In this document: positions 1 through 7,945 of the stretch, piece by piece
Position numbering within the stretch: position 1 is the stretch's first letter
Layout: each line of letters begins with the position of its first letter
From: Lachnospiraceae bacterium oral taxon 096
Lineage (GTDB): Bacteria; Bacillota; Clostridia; Lachnospirales; Lachnospiraceae
Direction: 5' to 3'
NCBI GenBank assembly: GCA_018141845.1
Contig: CP073340.1
Coordinates: forward strand, 576,001 to 640,000
Length of the DNA stretch: 64,000 nucleotides
The notes under the pieces: generated by a model
The model's database searches: none
The model's input: the letters and a program-made list of their open reading frames with translations, nothing else
What the model was told of the DNA's origin: nothing
Translations under genes and position numbers: made by a program

Positions 1-108
1 CTTGACATAGGACCAGTAAGGATGTAGAACTTTTAAAGAACTATCTCATAGATAGACAATAAGAAGAAGATCCACTTGATTTTTTCTGTAACACAAGGAG
101 GTTGAGAT

Positions 109-312
109 ATGAGAATCAGCTATAATAAATTATGGAAAATGTTAATCGACAAAGAAATGAACAAAAATGACTTAAAAGATGCTGCCGGAATCAGTGCAGC
201 ATCAATTGCCAAACTTGGCAAAGGGGCAAATATCACCACTGATGTTCTTCTAAAAATCTGTGAGGCTATGGATTGTAGATTGGAGGACATCATGGAAACA
301 ATAAAGGATTAG
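109..312 (+). CDS. Small XRE/Cro-type HTH regulator (67 aa)
   Basis: This is a compact DNA-binding protein consisting of little more than one helix-turn-helix domain (LWKMLIDKEMNKNDLKDAAG then SAASIAKLGKG), like the YozG-type regulators common in Firmicutes. An AAGGAGG site 9 bases before the ATG fixes the start. A possible promoter (TTGACA at 2-7, TAGAAC at 25-30, 17-base spacer) lies upstream. It opens a plus-strand run of broken Nudix gene, restriction enzyme and methyltransferase, so it may be the controller of the restriction-modification genes. A close paralogue (3840-4070, minus) sits in front of the second methyltransferase. Family assignment is secure; the regulatory target is inferred from position. 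Confidence 0.85.
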   Translation: MRISYNKLWKMLIDKEMNKNDLKDAAGISAASIAKLGKGANITTDVLLKICEAMDCRLEDIMETIKD

Positions 313-327
313 GAGTTGATAATACCA

Positions 328-782
328 ATGAATCGCAATACATCCGTGGAACTCACCAATATGTGAATGGTCTACGATAGAAACGGCAATGTCCTAGTTG
401 AGGAAAAAGTCGGTAAGGACTCTCGTGGTTAATTTTTCCTGGTGGTCATGTTGAGAACAGAGAATCTGTTGTTGATTCAATGATCAGAGAAATAAAAGAA
501 GAAACCGAATTGACCATATCCAATCTAGAATTTTGTGGTGTTAAGGATTGGATTGAAGAAGACGGGTCTCGATATATGGTGTTCTTATACAAAACCAACA
601 TATTTTCAGGAACTATCAAATCATCGTCCGAAGGGGATGTTTTTTGGATGCCACTTGAAGAATTGAAACAAAAGGAAACTCTATGGCATTTAGATAAAAT
701 GCTTGAGATATTTTGTGGCAATGGAGTGACCGAACTGTACTTTGATCAAAAAGCTTCAGCCACTTACACAATATTAAAATAA
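328..782 (+). pseudogene. Broken Nudix hydrolase (MutT-like)
   Basis: Joining two frames gives a Nudix protein of about 150 residues: MNRNTSVELTNM, a TGA stop at 364-366, MVYDRNGNVLVEEKV, then a one-base loss near 428-431 (GGTTAATTTTTCC where GGTTTAATTTTTCC would continue the frame) leading to FFPGGHVENRESV. Family members usually have Cys where the TGA stands (NMCM). The Nudix box GHVENRES...REIKEETEL is mostly kept but has Glu where Gly is usual. Two independent lesions make it a pseudogene. The intact downstream frame (480-782) could give only a fragment lacking the N-terminus. In its working form it would hydrolyse nucleoside diphosphate-X substrates such as oxidised nucleotides. Confidence 0.75.
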
Positions 783-799
783 CCATTAGGAGGTACATT

Positions 800-1624
800 A
801 TGAAAACAGCATTACTTAACTCACTTTATGTGAAATACAACATTGCAAACCTAACATTTGGAGCAATCCATGATAAACTTGGAGATGTTTATGAGGAATA
901 TTGCGAAACAATATTAAATGCTAAGGCTTACTTGGATAATTTAAAAGCAGGAAATATTGCGTCACTTGAAGAAGAAGTACTTTATCACATTCTTACTTGT
1001 AACAATCTGAGTAATTTTAATGCTATTAACAGAATAACTGCTACAACTATTATCCCGCATAGAAGTACAGGTGGAAATTCAAAAACCGATATCATTGCAA
1101 CTGTTCAATTAGTAAATAGAGACATAATCACTTTACCTATTAGCTGCAAGCAGTCCACTGTTCCTAAAGTTGCATTAGCTGAATTTGATGTGGATACTAT
1201 CTGTAAAGAAATGGGGATTACTAATCCTAGACTAAAACAACTACTTATGAAACATCAAGTAGATTGCTCTGCAAAGAACTTCACGGCAGCCGAAAAAGCA
1301 GAATTAACTGCATTGATGGCTCCAATCGGAAGAGATTTTGTTCGTTGGGTCTTAACAGGTTCACCAACCACAAATCCTAATGATGTATGTATTCCTACGT
1401 CATTAATAAAATTCAAATTAAAGAAACCAACTGACAGGTATAATATTAATATTGCCAAAGGTGATTTCGACTACATATCGTTTGAGATGCTTACAATCGA
1501 GGAGTGTATTGATAGAATAATGTATAAGAGCAATGGAACCCTGAAACCAGGAGGTTTTAACACTGGCCTTTCATGGACATATGCCACAGGTTCAAAAGGT
1601 CAGAAAATGCAGTTTAAAGGTTAA
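800..1624 (+). CDS. MspI-like type II restriction endonuclease
   Basis: This 274-residue protein resembles R.MspI, a PD-(D/E)XK enzyme cutting C^CGG, as I know that family from memory. The shared blocks are KTD near residue 96, KVALAEFDVDTIC, LKQLLMKHQVDCSAKNFT, and the C-terminal GFNTGLSWTYATGSK..KMQFKG. The KTD aspartate and the later lysine (ISCK) fit the catalytic Asp and Lys; the Asn two residues before that Lys in MspI appears as Ser here. The start is set by AGGAGG 7 bases upstream. It is followed after 14 bases by a DNA methyltransferase in the same direction. Specificity for CCGG is inferred from similarity. Its role would be cutting unmodified incoming DNA. Confidence 0.82.
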   Translation: MKTALLNSLYVKYNIANLTFGAIHDKLGDVYEEYCETILNAKAYLDNLKAGNIASLEEEVLYHILTCNNLSNFNAINRITATTIIPHRSTGGNSKTDIIATVQLVNRDIITLPISCKQSTVPKVALAEFDVDTICKEMGITNPRLKQLLMKHQVDCSAKNFTAAEKAELTALMAPIGRDFVRWVLTGSPTTNPNDVCIPTSLIKFKLKKPTDRYNINIAKGDFDYISFEMLTIEECIDRIMYKSNGTLKPGGFNTGLSWTYATGSKGQKMQFKG

Positions 1625-1638
1625 GAGGTAATATTTGC

Positions 1639-2400
1639 ATGAAATATAGAACATATTATCAAGAAGAGAATGCAAAGATTCTTTTAACAGATACCCTGAA
1701 AACAACCGTAATAAAAAATGACTCCATAGATTTGATAGTTACTTCACCACCATATAATTTAGACATGAACTACAAGTCCTGTAACGATAACCAACCATAC
1801 GATGAATACTTAAAATTCACTAGGCAATGGTTACGTAAAGCTTATAAATGGTTAAAGAAAGATGGTAGAATGTGCCTCAATATTCCTTTGGATAAAAATA
1901 AAGGTGGACACCAAAGTGTCGGAGCTGATATCACCACTATAGCAAAAGAAGTAGGTTTCAAATATCATTCTACTGTCGTATGGAACGAGGGCAATATTTC
2001 AAAATCCTCTGCATGGGGTTCCTGGATGAGTGCATCATCACCTTATGTTATTGCACCAGTCGAATTGATTGTGCTTCTATACAAAGATTCATGGAAAAAA
2101 ATAAGTGGTAGCCGAATTAACAATATTGAACGTAACGAATTTATATCATGGACTAATGGTGTATGGACTTTTAAAGGTGAAAGCAAAAGAAAAATCGGTC
2201 ACCCAGCACCATTTCCTGTCGAACTACCAAAAAGATGCATTAAGTTATTCAGTTATGTTGGTGACACTGTTTTAGATCCATTTATGGGAAGTGGTTCTAC
2301 TGTTATTGCTGCTAAACAAAATAATCGAATTGGAATTGGAATAGATTTCGAAGAAGAATATTGTGAACTAGCAAAACAAAGAATTTTAAAAGAAACATAA
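1639..2400 (+). CDS. Beta-class DNA amino-methyltransferase (N4-cytosine or N6-adenine)
   Basis: The 253-residue protein has the catalytic motif TSPPYN near residue 36 before the AdoMet-binding motif DPFMGSGST near residue 211. That permuted order defines beta-class enzymes, which methylate exocyclic amino groups. SPPY is more usual in N4-cytosine enzymes, but N6-adenine activity is also possible. It is co-directional with the MspI-like endonuclease and starts 14 bases after it, so it is a likely protective partner. A second methyltransferase of different chemistry (C5-cytosine) faces it from the other side of a shared terminator, and which one protects the endonuclease's site is unclear. A strong hairpin terminator follows directly. 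Confidence 0.85.
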   Translation: MKYRTYYQEENAKILLTDTLKTTVIKNDSIDLIVTSPPYNLDMNYKSCNDNQPYDEYLKFTRQWLRKAYKWLKKDGRMCLNIPLDKNKGGHQSVGADITTIAKEVGFKYHSTVVWNEGNISKSSAWGSWMSASSPYVIAPVELIVLLYKDSWKKISGSRINNIERNEFISWTNGVWTFKGESKRKIGHPAPFPVELPKRCIKLFSYVGDTVLDPFMGSGSTVIAAKQNNRIGIGIDFEEEYCELAKQRILKET

Positions 2401-2403
2401 AAA

Positions 2404-2439
2404 AAGGCCATAGTAGAAAAAATTCTCTACTATGGCCTT
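2404..2439. terminator. Bidirectional terminator between convergent methyltransferases
   Basis: A perfect 14-bp stem (AAGGCCATAGTAGA with TCTACTATGGCCTT) has an 8-base loop. The A-rich left flank gives a U-tract for minus-strand transcripts. It sits between the stops of the two methyltransferase genes. Confidence 0.9.
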
Positions 2440-2446
2440 AATGCTC

Positions 2447-3847
2447 TTATTTATCAGCAAGAACCTTTACAAACTGTCTAGCTAAAGCAAACGCTAGTAA
2501 TGGTGGAATAGCATCACCAATTTGCTCGTATTTATCCTGTTCCTTTGCACTATGGAAAGCAACATAAGGACCTGCAAACTGATACCAATCCGGAAAACTC
2601 TGTAATCTAGCCGCTTCTCGTGGTGTTATTGCTCTGTTTATATATGGATGAAGTACTTCATCCAAACAATGTGATGTTACAGTAAAACTTGGTTCATCGT
2701 CAAGTAAACGTCTATTTCTACTTCCATATATTGTATTAGGGAATAGATGTCTATACTTTTCGATTTCTCCTGATTCAGTCAACCCATTAAATGTGGATTT
2801 CATGCTTTCTCTCACACCTATAAGGGCAAGCAATTCTTGCTTCTTCTTTGTATGACCAGGACCTTTGTGTGCAGAAACACTACATTCGTTATATAATCCT
2901 TCTTCTATAAGATGCTTTGGTACCTGGGCATTCATATCATTACTTTCGTATTTATTACCTCTCATTATAGAAACAAACCATTCTTGATTAGCATTTTTAA
3001 AGGATTTAAGTGGTGTATATGATGTAGATTCTTCACCCATCCCAACCTGGTCTAAGTCTAAAATAGCGTCTCCTGCAGTAACGTAAGGACATTCGCATCC
3101 AGGACCATGTGTTTTTTCTGGATAATCAAATTCTATACTCTCCAAATCTTTTCTAATCGCCACCAAAAACAATCTTTCCCTTGCCTGAGGTACACCATAA
3201 TCACAAGCCTTAAGAAGGATATCCTCTTGTCTTCGAGACACCAGTCTATAACTAGGTGTTACATTTTCATCTTCAAATGTATCGCAGATATATTGAAAAA
3301 TTGCTCCTTTAACACCATTTTTAGCTTTTGAAAACATACCTTTTACATTTTCAAAAAGAATAGCTTTTGTTTTAACAGTTCTTGCAATTCTTACAATATT
3401 ACTAAATAAATCATCTCTATCATCTCCTGCTGTTCTTGTTCCTGCAATGCTGAAACTTTCACAAGGAGCACCTCCTGAAACGATGTCCACAGTTTCCTTT
3501 TCTGAGTCAATTCCATATCTTGCTAACAGAAAATCCTTAATCATTTTGCTGCTAACAAGATTAATATCTCCATGAATAACAAGGGATCTTGTACTTTCAA
3601 CCATATAAGATTGTAGATATGCTTCATCCTTATCATCTTCTAAAGCATATTTTGCCAATTCGAATACTTCCGCATTATGGCTAACTGAATATGTTTCGAC
3701 CGTTGTATCAATCCATTCAACTGCAATAAGAGGAAGGATCCCAGCCCATTTAAAACCAGTACACAAACCACCTGGTCCAGAGAATAAATCAATGCTGACA
3801 AGTTTAAAATCTTCGTCTTTCATTCTTTGTTTTAAGCTATTATTCAT
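2447..3847 (-). CDS. DNA (cytosine-5) methyltransferase
   Basis: This is a 466-residue C5-cytosine methyltransferase. It has motif I DLFSGPGGLCTGF near the N-terminus, the catalytic Pro-Cys in GGAPCESFS, the ENVKG motif, QARERLFLV, and the C-terminal motifs RLLDDEPSFTVTSH and REAARLQSFP..YQFAG with QIGDAIPP. The open frame extends 19 codons further to 3904, but AGAGGT 6 bases before 3847 supports the shorter start. The start overlaps the stop of the upstream HTH gene by 8 bases, so the two are translationally coupled. It converges on the MspI-like endonuclease/methyltransferase pair. M.MspI itself is a C5 enzyme, so this may be the cognate methylase. The target sequence cannot be read from the protein. 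Confidence 0.92.
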   Translation of the reverse strand: MNNSLKQRMKDEDFKLVSIDLFSGPGGLCTGFKWAGILPLIAVEWIDTTVETYSVSHNAEVFELAKYALEDDKDEAYLQSYMVESTRSLVIHGDINLVSSKMIKDFLLARYGIDSEKETVDIVSGGAPCESFSIAGTRTAGDDRDDLFSNIVRIARTVKTKAILFENVKGMFSKAKNGVKGAIFQYICDTFEDENVTPSYRLVSRRQEDILLKACDYGVPQARERLFLVAIRKDLESIEFDYPEKTHGPGCECPYVTAGDAILDLDQVGMGEESTSYTPLKSFKNANQEWFVSIMRGNKYESNDMNAQVPKHLIEEGLYNECSVSAHKGPGHTKKKQELLALIGVRESMKSTFNGLTESGEIEKYRHLFPNTIYGSRNRRLLDDEPSFTVTSHCLDEVLHPYINRAITPREAARLQSFPDWYQFAGPYVAFHSAKEQDKYEQIGDAIPPLLAFALARQFVKVLADK

Positions 3848-4070
3848 ATTTACCTCTATCATCAGGAGTGGTTTCTGCCAACTCCAAAATATCATTAATA
3901 TCACAATTCAACGCTTCACATATTTTCACTAAAATATTAGTATTCACGTTTTCATTTCTTCCAAGCTTTGCAATACAAGTAGAACTTATTCCTGCCATTT
4001 CTCCGAGATCTTTTTTCTTTAAATCTCTATCAATTAGCAGTTTCCATAATTTTTTATATGAAATTTGCAT
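3840..4070 (-). CDS. Small XRE/Cro-type HTH regulator (76 aa)
   Basis: This paralogue of the HTH protein at 109-312 shares the layout ISYKKLWKLLIDRDLKKKDL...AGISSTCIAKLGR...ILVKICEALNCDINDIL. It is followed with an 8-base overlap by the C5 methyltransferase, which suggests a controller-methylase pair. The upstream region (4071-4236) is AT-rich and has room for a promoter. Together the two HTH genes bracket the restriction-modification block in opposite orientations. The function is inferred. Confidence 0.85.
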   Translation of the reverse strand: MQISYKKLWKLLIDRDLKKKDLGEMAGISSTCIAKLGRNENVNTNILVKICEALNCDINDILELAETTPDDRGKYE

Positions 4071-4236
4071 ACATTACACCTTTCTAAATTCTTCTTATTC
4101 AATTATAAGAAAAAAAGACTTTAATGTCAATATTAAATTATGCATTCGCGTAATTATCTACATTTAATTTGATTTTAATTCTTTTATCAGATAATAGTTT
4201 GTGCGAATTGTCAATCATTCCTATTTTTAAATTTTA

Positions 4237-4280
4237 TTGTATGGTCAACCTATACTCAATAGTTTTGTACGGTCAACCTA
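4237..4280. repeat. Two 16-bp direct repeats beside the recombinase gene
   Basis: TTGTATGGTCAACCTA (4237-4252) and TTGTACGGTCAACCTA (4265-4280) differ at one base and are spaced 28 bases apart. They lie directly past the stop of the serine recombinase gene. A spacing close to three helical turns suits a protein-binding pair, for example recombinase sites. No other role can be seen. Confidence 0.6.
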
Positions 4281-4304
4281 ATTCTTTGTCTTGTTTCATG
4301 TCCT

Positions 4305-5270
4305 CTACAATTCATTTACGTTCTCCTTTCTACTCGTTTTCGAACTATACTTTTTACTCTTTCTTCGAGACTTTCCATCTTCTCCAATTTCAACATTACT
4401 ACGAAGTTCCATTTCTAGTTGAACTGCTTCAAATTGCTCTTTTGAAATTATCCCTTCGTGATGGTTCTTATTCAAATAACGATTCTCCGTTCCTCCTGAA
4501 TCCGCAATTGCCACATCACCAGTATATTTTTCTCGTATTAACATGGATTCAATTGCTCTTTTACTCCATCGCTCTTTGTCTGTAGATGTTTTTATTTTCT
4601 TTTCTTCCAGTTTATCTATGATTCCACCAATACTATATCCTTCAAGATACCAGTCGTAAATTCTTCTAACAACGCTTGCTTCTTCTTCATCAATTATAAG
4701 CATTCCATTCTTATCTTTTTTGTAGCCGTAACAGGCTCTATTATATAGTCCTGATGTTCCATCCTCGGCTCTGTATTTTAAGCCCAAGCGTATATTTTCG
4801 CTTCTCCAGTCATTTTCTGCTTGGTCACACGCTTCAATTATACTAATCAATAATTCATCTTTAACGGTCTCTGTATCTATCTTATCTTTCTCAAAGATAA
4901 TTCTTTTCCCAGCTGCTCGTATTCTTCTAATAGCTTCTAAGCCTTCTTTAGCATCACGTCCAAAACGGCTAAGACTTTTAGTAAGAATAATATCTAAATT
5001 CCCATGCTCGCACTCATTTATCATTCTATTAAATTCTGATCTTTTTGATCCTATCTTAGCAGATGCAACATCAATAAAAACATCCGCCACAAACCATGTT
5101 CTATGTGCAGCCGCTAGTCTCGTCAATCCCGATATTTGTGCCGATAAACTATCCATTTGGGCTTTATGGCTTGTACTTACACGAGTATATATCCCCACAG
5201 CATAATCTTTTATAACTTCCTGCTTCTGTATTACAGTTACATTTTCAGCCATATCTTTTATTCCGTTCAT
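4305..5270 (-). CDS. Serine recombinase (resolvase N-terminal + recombinase domain)
   Basis: The protein is 321 residues. The N-terminal resolvase-type catalytic domain starts with YTRVST; the serine is the usual nucleophile position. It continues with LTKSLSRFGRDAKEGLEAIR. A Recombinase domain follows (LKYRAEDGTSGLYNRACYGY, EASVVRRIYDWYLEGYSIGGI). It is shorter than full large serine recombinases (often 450-550 residues) and lacks their long zinc/coiled-coil C-terminus, ending in a Lys/Ser-rich tail. The start at 5270 has GGAGA 6 bases upstream. Its place between a restriction island and the 3' end of rlmD, a known integration hotspot for mobile elements, suggests it mobilises or once mobilised the island. 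Confidence 0.88.
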   Translation of the reverse strand: MNGIKDMAENVTVIQKQEVIKDYAVGIYTRVSTSHKAQMDSLSAQISGLTRLAAAHRTWFVADVFIDVASAKIGSKRSEFNRMINECEHGNLDIILTKSLSRFGRDAKEGLEAIRRIRAAGKRIIFEKDKIDTETVKDELLISIIEACDQAENDWRSENIRLGLKYRAEDGTSGLYNRACYGYKKDKNGMLIIDEEEASVVRRIYDWYLEGYSIGGIIDKLEEKKIKTSTDKERWSKRAIESMLIREKYTGDVAIADSGGTENRYLNKNHHEGIISKEQFEAVQLEMELRSNVEIGEDGKSRRKSKKYSSKTSRKENVNEL

Positions 5271-5367
5271 AGAGATTCTCCACTAATATTTTAGTATACT
5301 TATTTCTTAGTTATATTATAATGTTAATTAGGCTATTCTGCAATTATCATATTTTTAGCTGGGTGCG

Positions 5368-5545
5368 AGTGGGTGCATTTTTTCTTGTTATCCATTCCCT
5401 AGCGTCAACTCCCATCTATAGATATGTTCCTACTAAACCTTATTTTCTCTCAAATAATAAGGCTTACTCTAAGCTAACGATACTTTTTAACGATAGCCTA
5501 TAAATAAGCCTTTATTTTATATACTTTATTTACTCAGTGGGTGCA
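5368..5545. repeat. Pair of 10-bp direct repeats at the rlmD 3' end
   Basis: AGTGGGTGCA occurs at 5368-5377 and again at 5536-5545, the second copy covering the last codons of rlmD. A related GGGTGC lies at 5361-5366. The 259 bases between recombinase and rlmD contain no convincing gene. The repeats could be remnants of an attachment site, but a 10-bp match can also arise by chance. Confidence 0.35.
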
Positions 5546-6942
5546 ACTTTTGACATCAATACAACACACTCGACATGACTAGTATGCGGAAATTGATCGA
5601 CGGCCTGCACCTTTTTTAGTTGATAGCCATTTGCTGTTAAATACTTTAAATCTCTGGCTAGGGTGGCACTGTCACAGCTGACATAGACCATTCGCTCTGG
5701 CTGCATGGCTACCATGGTCTCTAGGCAGGCACGATCACAGCCTTTTCTCGGTGGATCAACGACGATGACATCGGGATGCGACTGCTGATGATTTCCATTC
5801 TTTAGGGCATTTTGATACATTGCAGGAAGCACTTCTTCTGCCTTGCCCACAAAAAAGTCAGCATTGGTGATATGGTTTTTCTTCGCGTTGTTTTTAGCAT
5901 CCAAGATAGCGGCCTCTACAATTTCCACTCCATAGACTTGTTTTGCCTTTCTTGCCAGAAAAAGAGAAATTGTACCTATCCCACAATATAGGTCCCAAAC
6001 GGTCTCCTTGCCTGTGAGATTCGCAAACTCTAGGGCCTTGTCATACAAGACCTTGGTCTGCAGGGGATTCACTTGATAAAATGACAATGGTGAGATTTCA
6101 AAGGCAATATCTCCGATAGAATCTGTGATGGTTAGTGGGCCAAAGAGTTGAAGGATTTCTCTTCCCATAATGACATTTGTATTTTGTGTATTGATATTGA
6201 GGCTGATGCTGATCATGCCCTCTATGGACTTTAATCTCTCTATTAAAATATTACTCTTTGGAAGAGATTTGCCATTGATAATGATGCAAACCATCACTTG
6301 ATCCTGCCCTTGATCTTTTCCTTCTCGAATTAAGACATGGCGAACAAGACCCTTGCTCGTGGTCTCATCATAAGAAGAAATATGATGTTCTCGCATAAAG
6401 TCTAGGATCGTTTCTAGGATTATTTGATTCTTTTTTTGACCGAGCAAACAATTTGTCCAAGGAATAATACTATGTGTTCTACCCGCATAAAATCCAGCAA
6501 TTAGATTTCCCTCTCGATCTGTGCCAATGGGATACTGTGCCTTATTTCTGTAGTGCCATGGCTCTTTCATTCCAATAATGGGAGCAATTTCTACCTCTTC
6601 CAAGACTTCTCTAGAAAAACCGCCAAGTCGTATCAAGTTATTGATGACTTTATTTTGCTTAAATGCAAGTTGTGCACGATAAGATACACTCTGCAGTGCA
6701 CAGCCACCACATGGTCTAGCCACTGGACAGCGAAGCTCAACTCGATCCTTGCTCTCCTTGAGAATTTCTACTACTCTCGCATACCCATAACTTTTCTTGG
6801 TCTTCATCACCACTGCACGCACTCTGTCCCCAATGACACTATCCTTAATAAACCATGTAAAAGCATCGGTCTTTCCGATACCTTCTCCGTCTGTGCTAAA
6901 ATCAGTGATATCTACTTCAATGACATCGCCTTTTTTGTTCAT
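5530..6942 (-). CDS. rlmD: 23S rRNA (uracil-C5)-methyltransferase, RlmD/RlmCD type
   Basis: This 470-residue protein makes 5-methyluridine in 23S rRNA using AdoMet. It has an N-terminal TRAM domain (about residues 1-60), a cysteine cluster CPVARPCGGC for an iron-sulfur centre, the AdoMet site DLYCGIGTISLFLA, DPPRKGCD, and the catalytic Cys in VYVSCDSATLARDL. Length and motif order are normal. A ribosome binding site (GAGGAAGAGG) abuts the start. In Firmicutes a single RlmCD enzyme often does two sites, so rlmCD is an equally fair name. The YhaM-like gene is directly upstream in the same direction, 34 bases away. A recombinase island borders its 3' end. Confidence 0.93.
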   Translation of the reverse strand: MNKKGDVIEVDITDFSTDGEGIGKTDAFTWFIKDSVIGDRVRAVVMKTKKSYGYARVVEILKESKDRVELRCPVARPCGGCALQSVSYRAQLAFKQNKVINNLIRLGGFSREVLEEVEIAPIIGMKEPWHYRNKAQYPIGTDREGNLIAGFYAGRTHSIIPWTNCLLGQKKNQIILETILDFMREHHISSYDETTSKGLVRHVLIREGKDQGQDQVMVCIIINGKSLPKSNILIERLKSIEGMISISLNINTQNTNVIMGREILQLFGPLTITDSIGDIAFEISPLSFYQVNPLQTKVLYDKALEFANLTGKETVWDLYCGIGTISLFLARKAKQVYGVEIVEAAILDAKNNAKKNHITNADFFVGKAEEVLPAMYQNALKNGNHQQSHPDVIVVDPPRKGCDRACLETMVAMQPERMVYVSCDSATLARDLKYLTANGYQLKKVQAVDQFPHTSHVECVVLMSKVAPTE

Positions 6943-6976
6943 TTCCTCTTCCTCTATCTCAACCTCTTGGCATCTT

Positions 6977-7924
6977 CTATTCTATATCTGTTCTCATAAT
7001 ATTGGTTTCCAGCAGGCGATTATATCCCATCCATTGTACATTTATATCTCCAGAGGCAAAAATTTCCTTCATTGTCTCTAATTTTGCATCGGTGTTGTCT
7101 GCAAGATTTAAAGCCATGGCCTCCACAAGGGCTGGCTTTTTTGGTGAGCCATACTCTAATTCCCCGTGATGGGCAAGAATACAATGATTTAATTGCAAGA
7201 GCACCTTCCTTGGGAAGTTTTCAATGGCTCTTGCCTTGTCATTAATCATCTCTACACCGATCATAATATGTCCGAGCAATTGACCATCATCTGTGTAGTC
7301 ATTTTCTGGGAATGCAGATAACTCTATGGTCTTTCCAATATCATGACAGAGTGCCGCAGTAATCAATAAATCATGATTTAAAAATGGATAGGCAATGCAA
7401 TAGTATTCACATAGTTTTGTGATACTCAGTGTGTGCTCTAAAAGTCCTCCGACAAATCCATGGTGTACACTCTTTGCTGCAGAGGAAAAACAAAACTTTC
7501 GAACAAATTCTTGATCTCGAACAAATAGTGATATCAACAATTCATGGAGATATGGATTCTTCACTGTATCCAACTCCTGTACCAATTCATTGTACATCTG
7601 GTTGATGTCCTTTTCGCTCACTGGCAAATAGTCGGATGGAAGATATTCCGTTTCCCTTGCCTTTCTCACTCGCCTCACATTGAGCTGATAATTATTATTA
7701 AAAATGGTGACATCGGCCTCGATGGCAATGTAATCTAGTGCCTCAAAGTCCCCAATTCCTGGTGAGCCCAAATCCCAAATCTTGGCATCCACGGTTCCTG
7801 TGCGATCCTGCAATAAAAGGCTTTCGTACTCCTTACCTGCCTTTGTCAATTGAATTTGTTTACTCTTGCAAAGGTATATCTCTGATATGTGCATACCTTC
7901 TCTAAATGTCGAAATATATTTCAT
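6977..7924 (-). CDS. yhaM: 3'-5' exoribonuclease YhaM-like (OB fold + HD domain)
   Basis: In this 315-residue protein an N-terminal OB-type nucleic-acid-binding domain (LLLQDRTGTVDAKIWD, about residues 1-100) precedes an HD phosphohydrolase domain (HHGFVGGLLEHTLSI, then the metal-binding ALCHDIGK). This arrangement is that of YhaM, which trims RNA and DNA 3' ends in Firmicutes. The start is preceded by AGAGAGG. It sits between an HtrA-like gene and rlmD in a minus-strand run with short gaps (21 and 34 bases), so co-transcription is likely. Confidence 0.9.
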   Translation of the reverse strand: MKYISTFREGMHISEIYLCKSKQIQLTKAGKEYESLLLQDRTGTVDAKIWDLGSPGIGDFEALDYIAIEADVTIFNNNYQLNVRRVRKARETEYLPSDYLPVSEKDINQMYNELVQELDTVKNPYLHELLISLFVRDQEFVRKFCFSSAAKSVHHGFVGGLLEHTLSITKLCEYYCIAYPFLNHDLLITAALCHDIGKTIELSAFPENDYTDDGQLLGHIMIGVEMINDKARAIENFPRKVLLQLNHCILAHHGELEYGSPKKPALVEAMALNLADNTDAKLETMKEIFASGDINVQWMGYNRLLETNIMRTDIE

Positions 7925-7945
7925 TTTTTTCCTCTCTTAACCTAC

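Noticed and set aside
364..366. The TGA in the Nudix gene as a selenocysteine codon
   Set aside because: No convincing hairpin follows and a second lesion breaks the frame about 65 bases on; decay is simpler.
4169..4585. A 138-codon plus-strand frame over the recombinase 3' end
   Set aside because: Antisense to the recombinase, with no ribosome binding site and an unlikely residue make-up.
5321..5503. A 60-codon plus-strand frame between recombinase and rlmD
   Set aside because: No ribosome binding site, no family resemblance, and AT-rich composition that gives open frames by chance.
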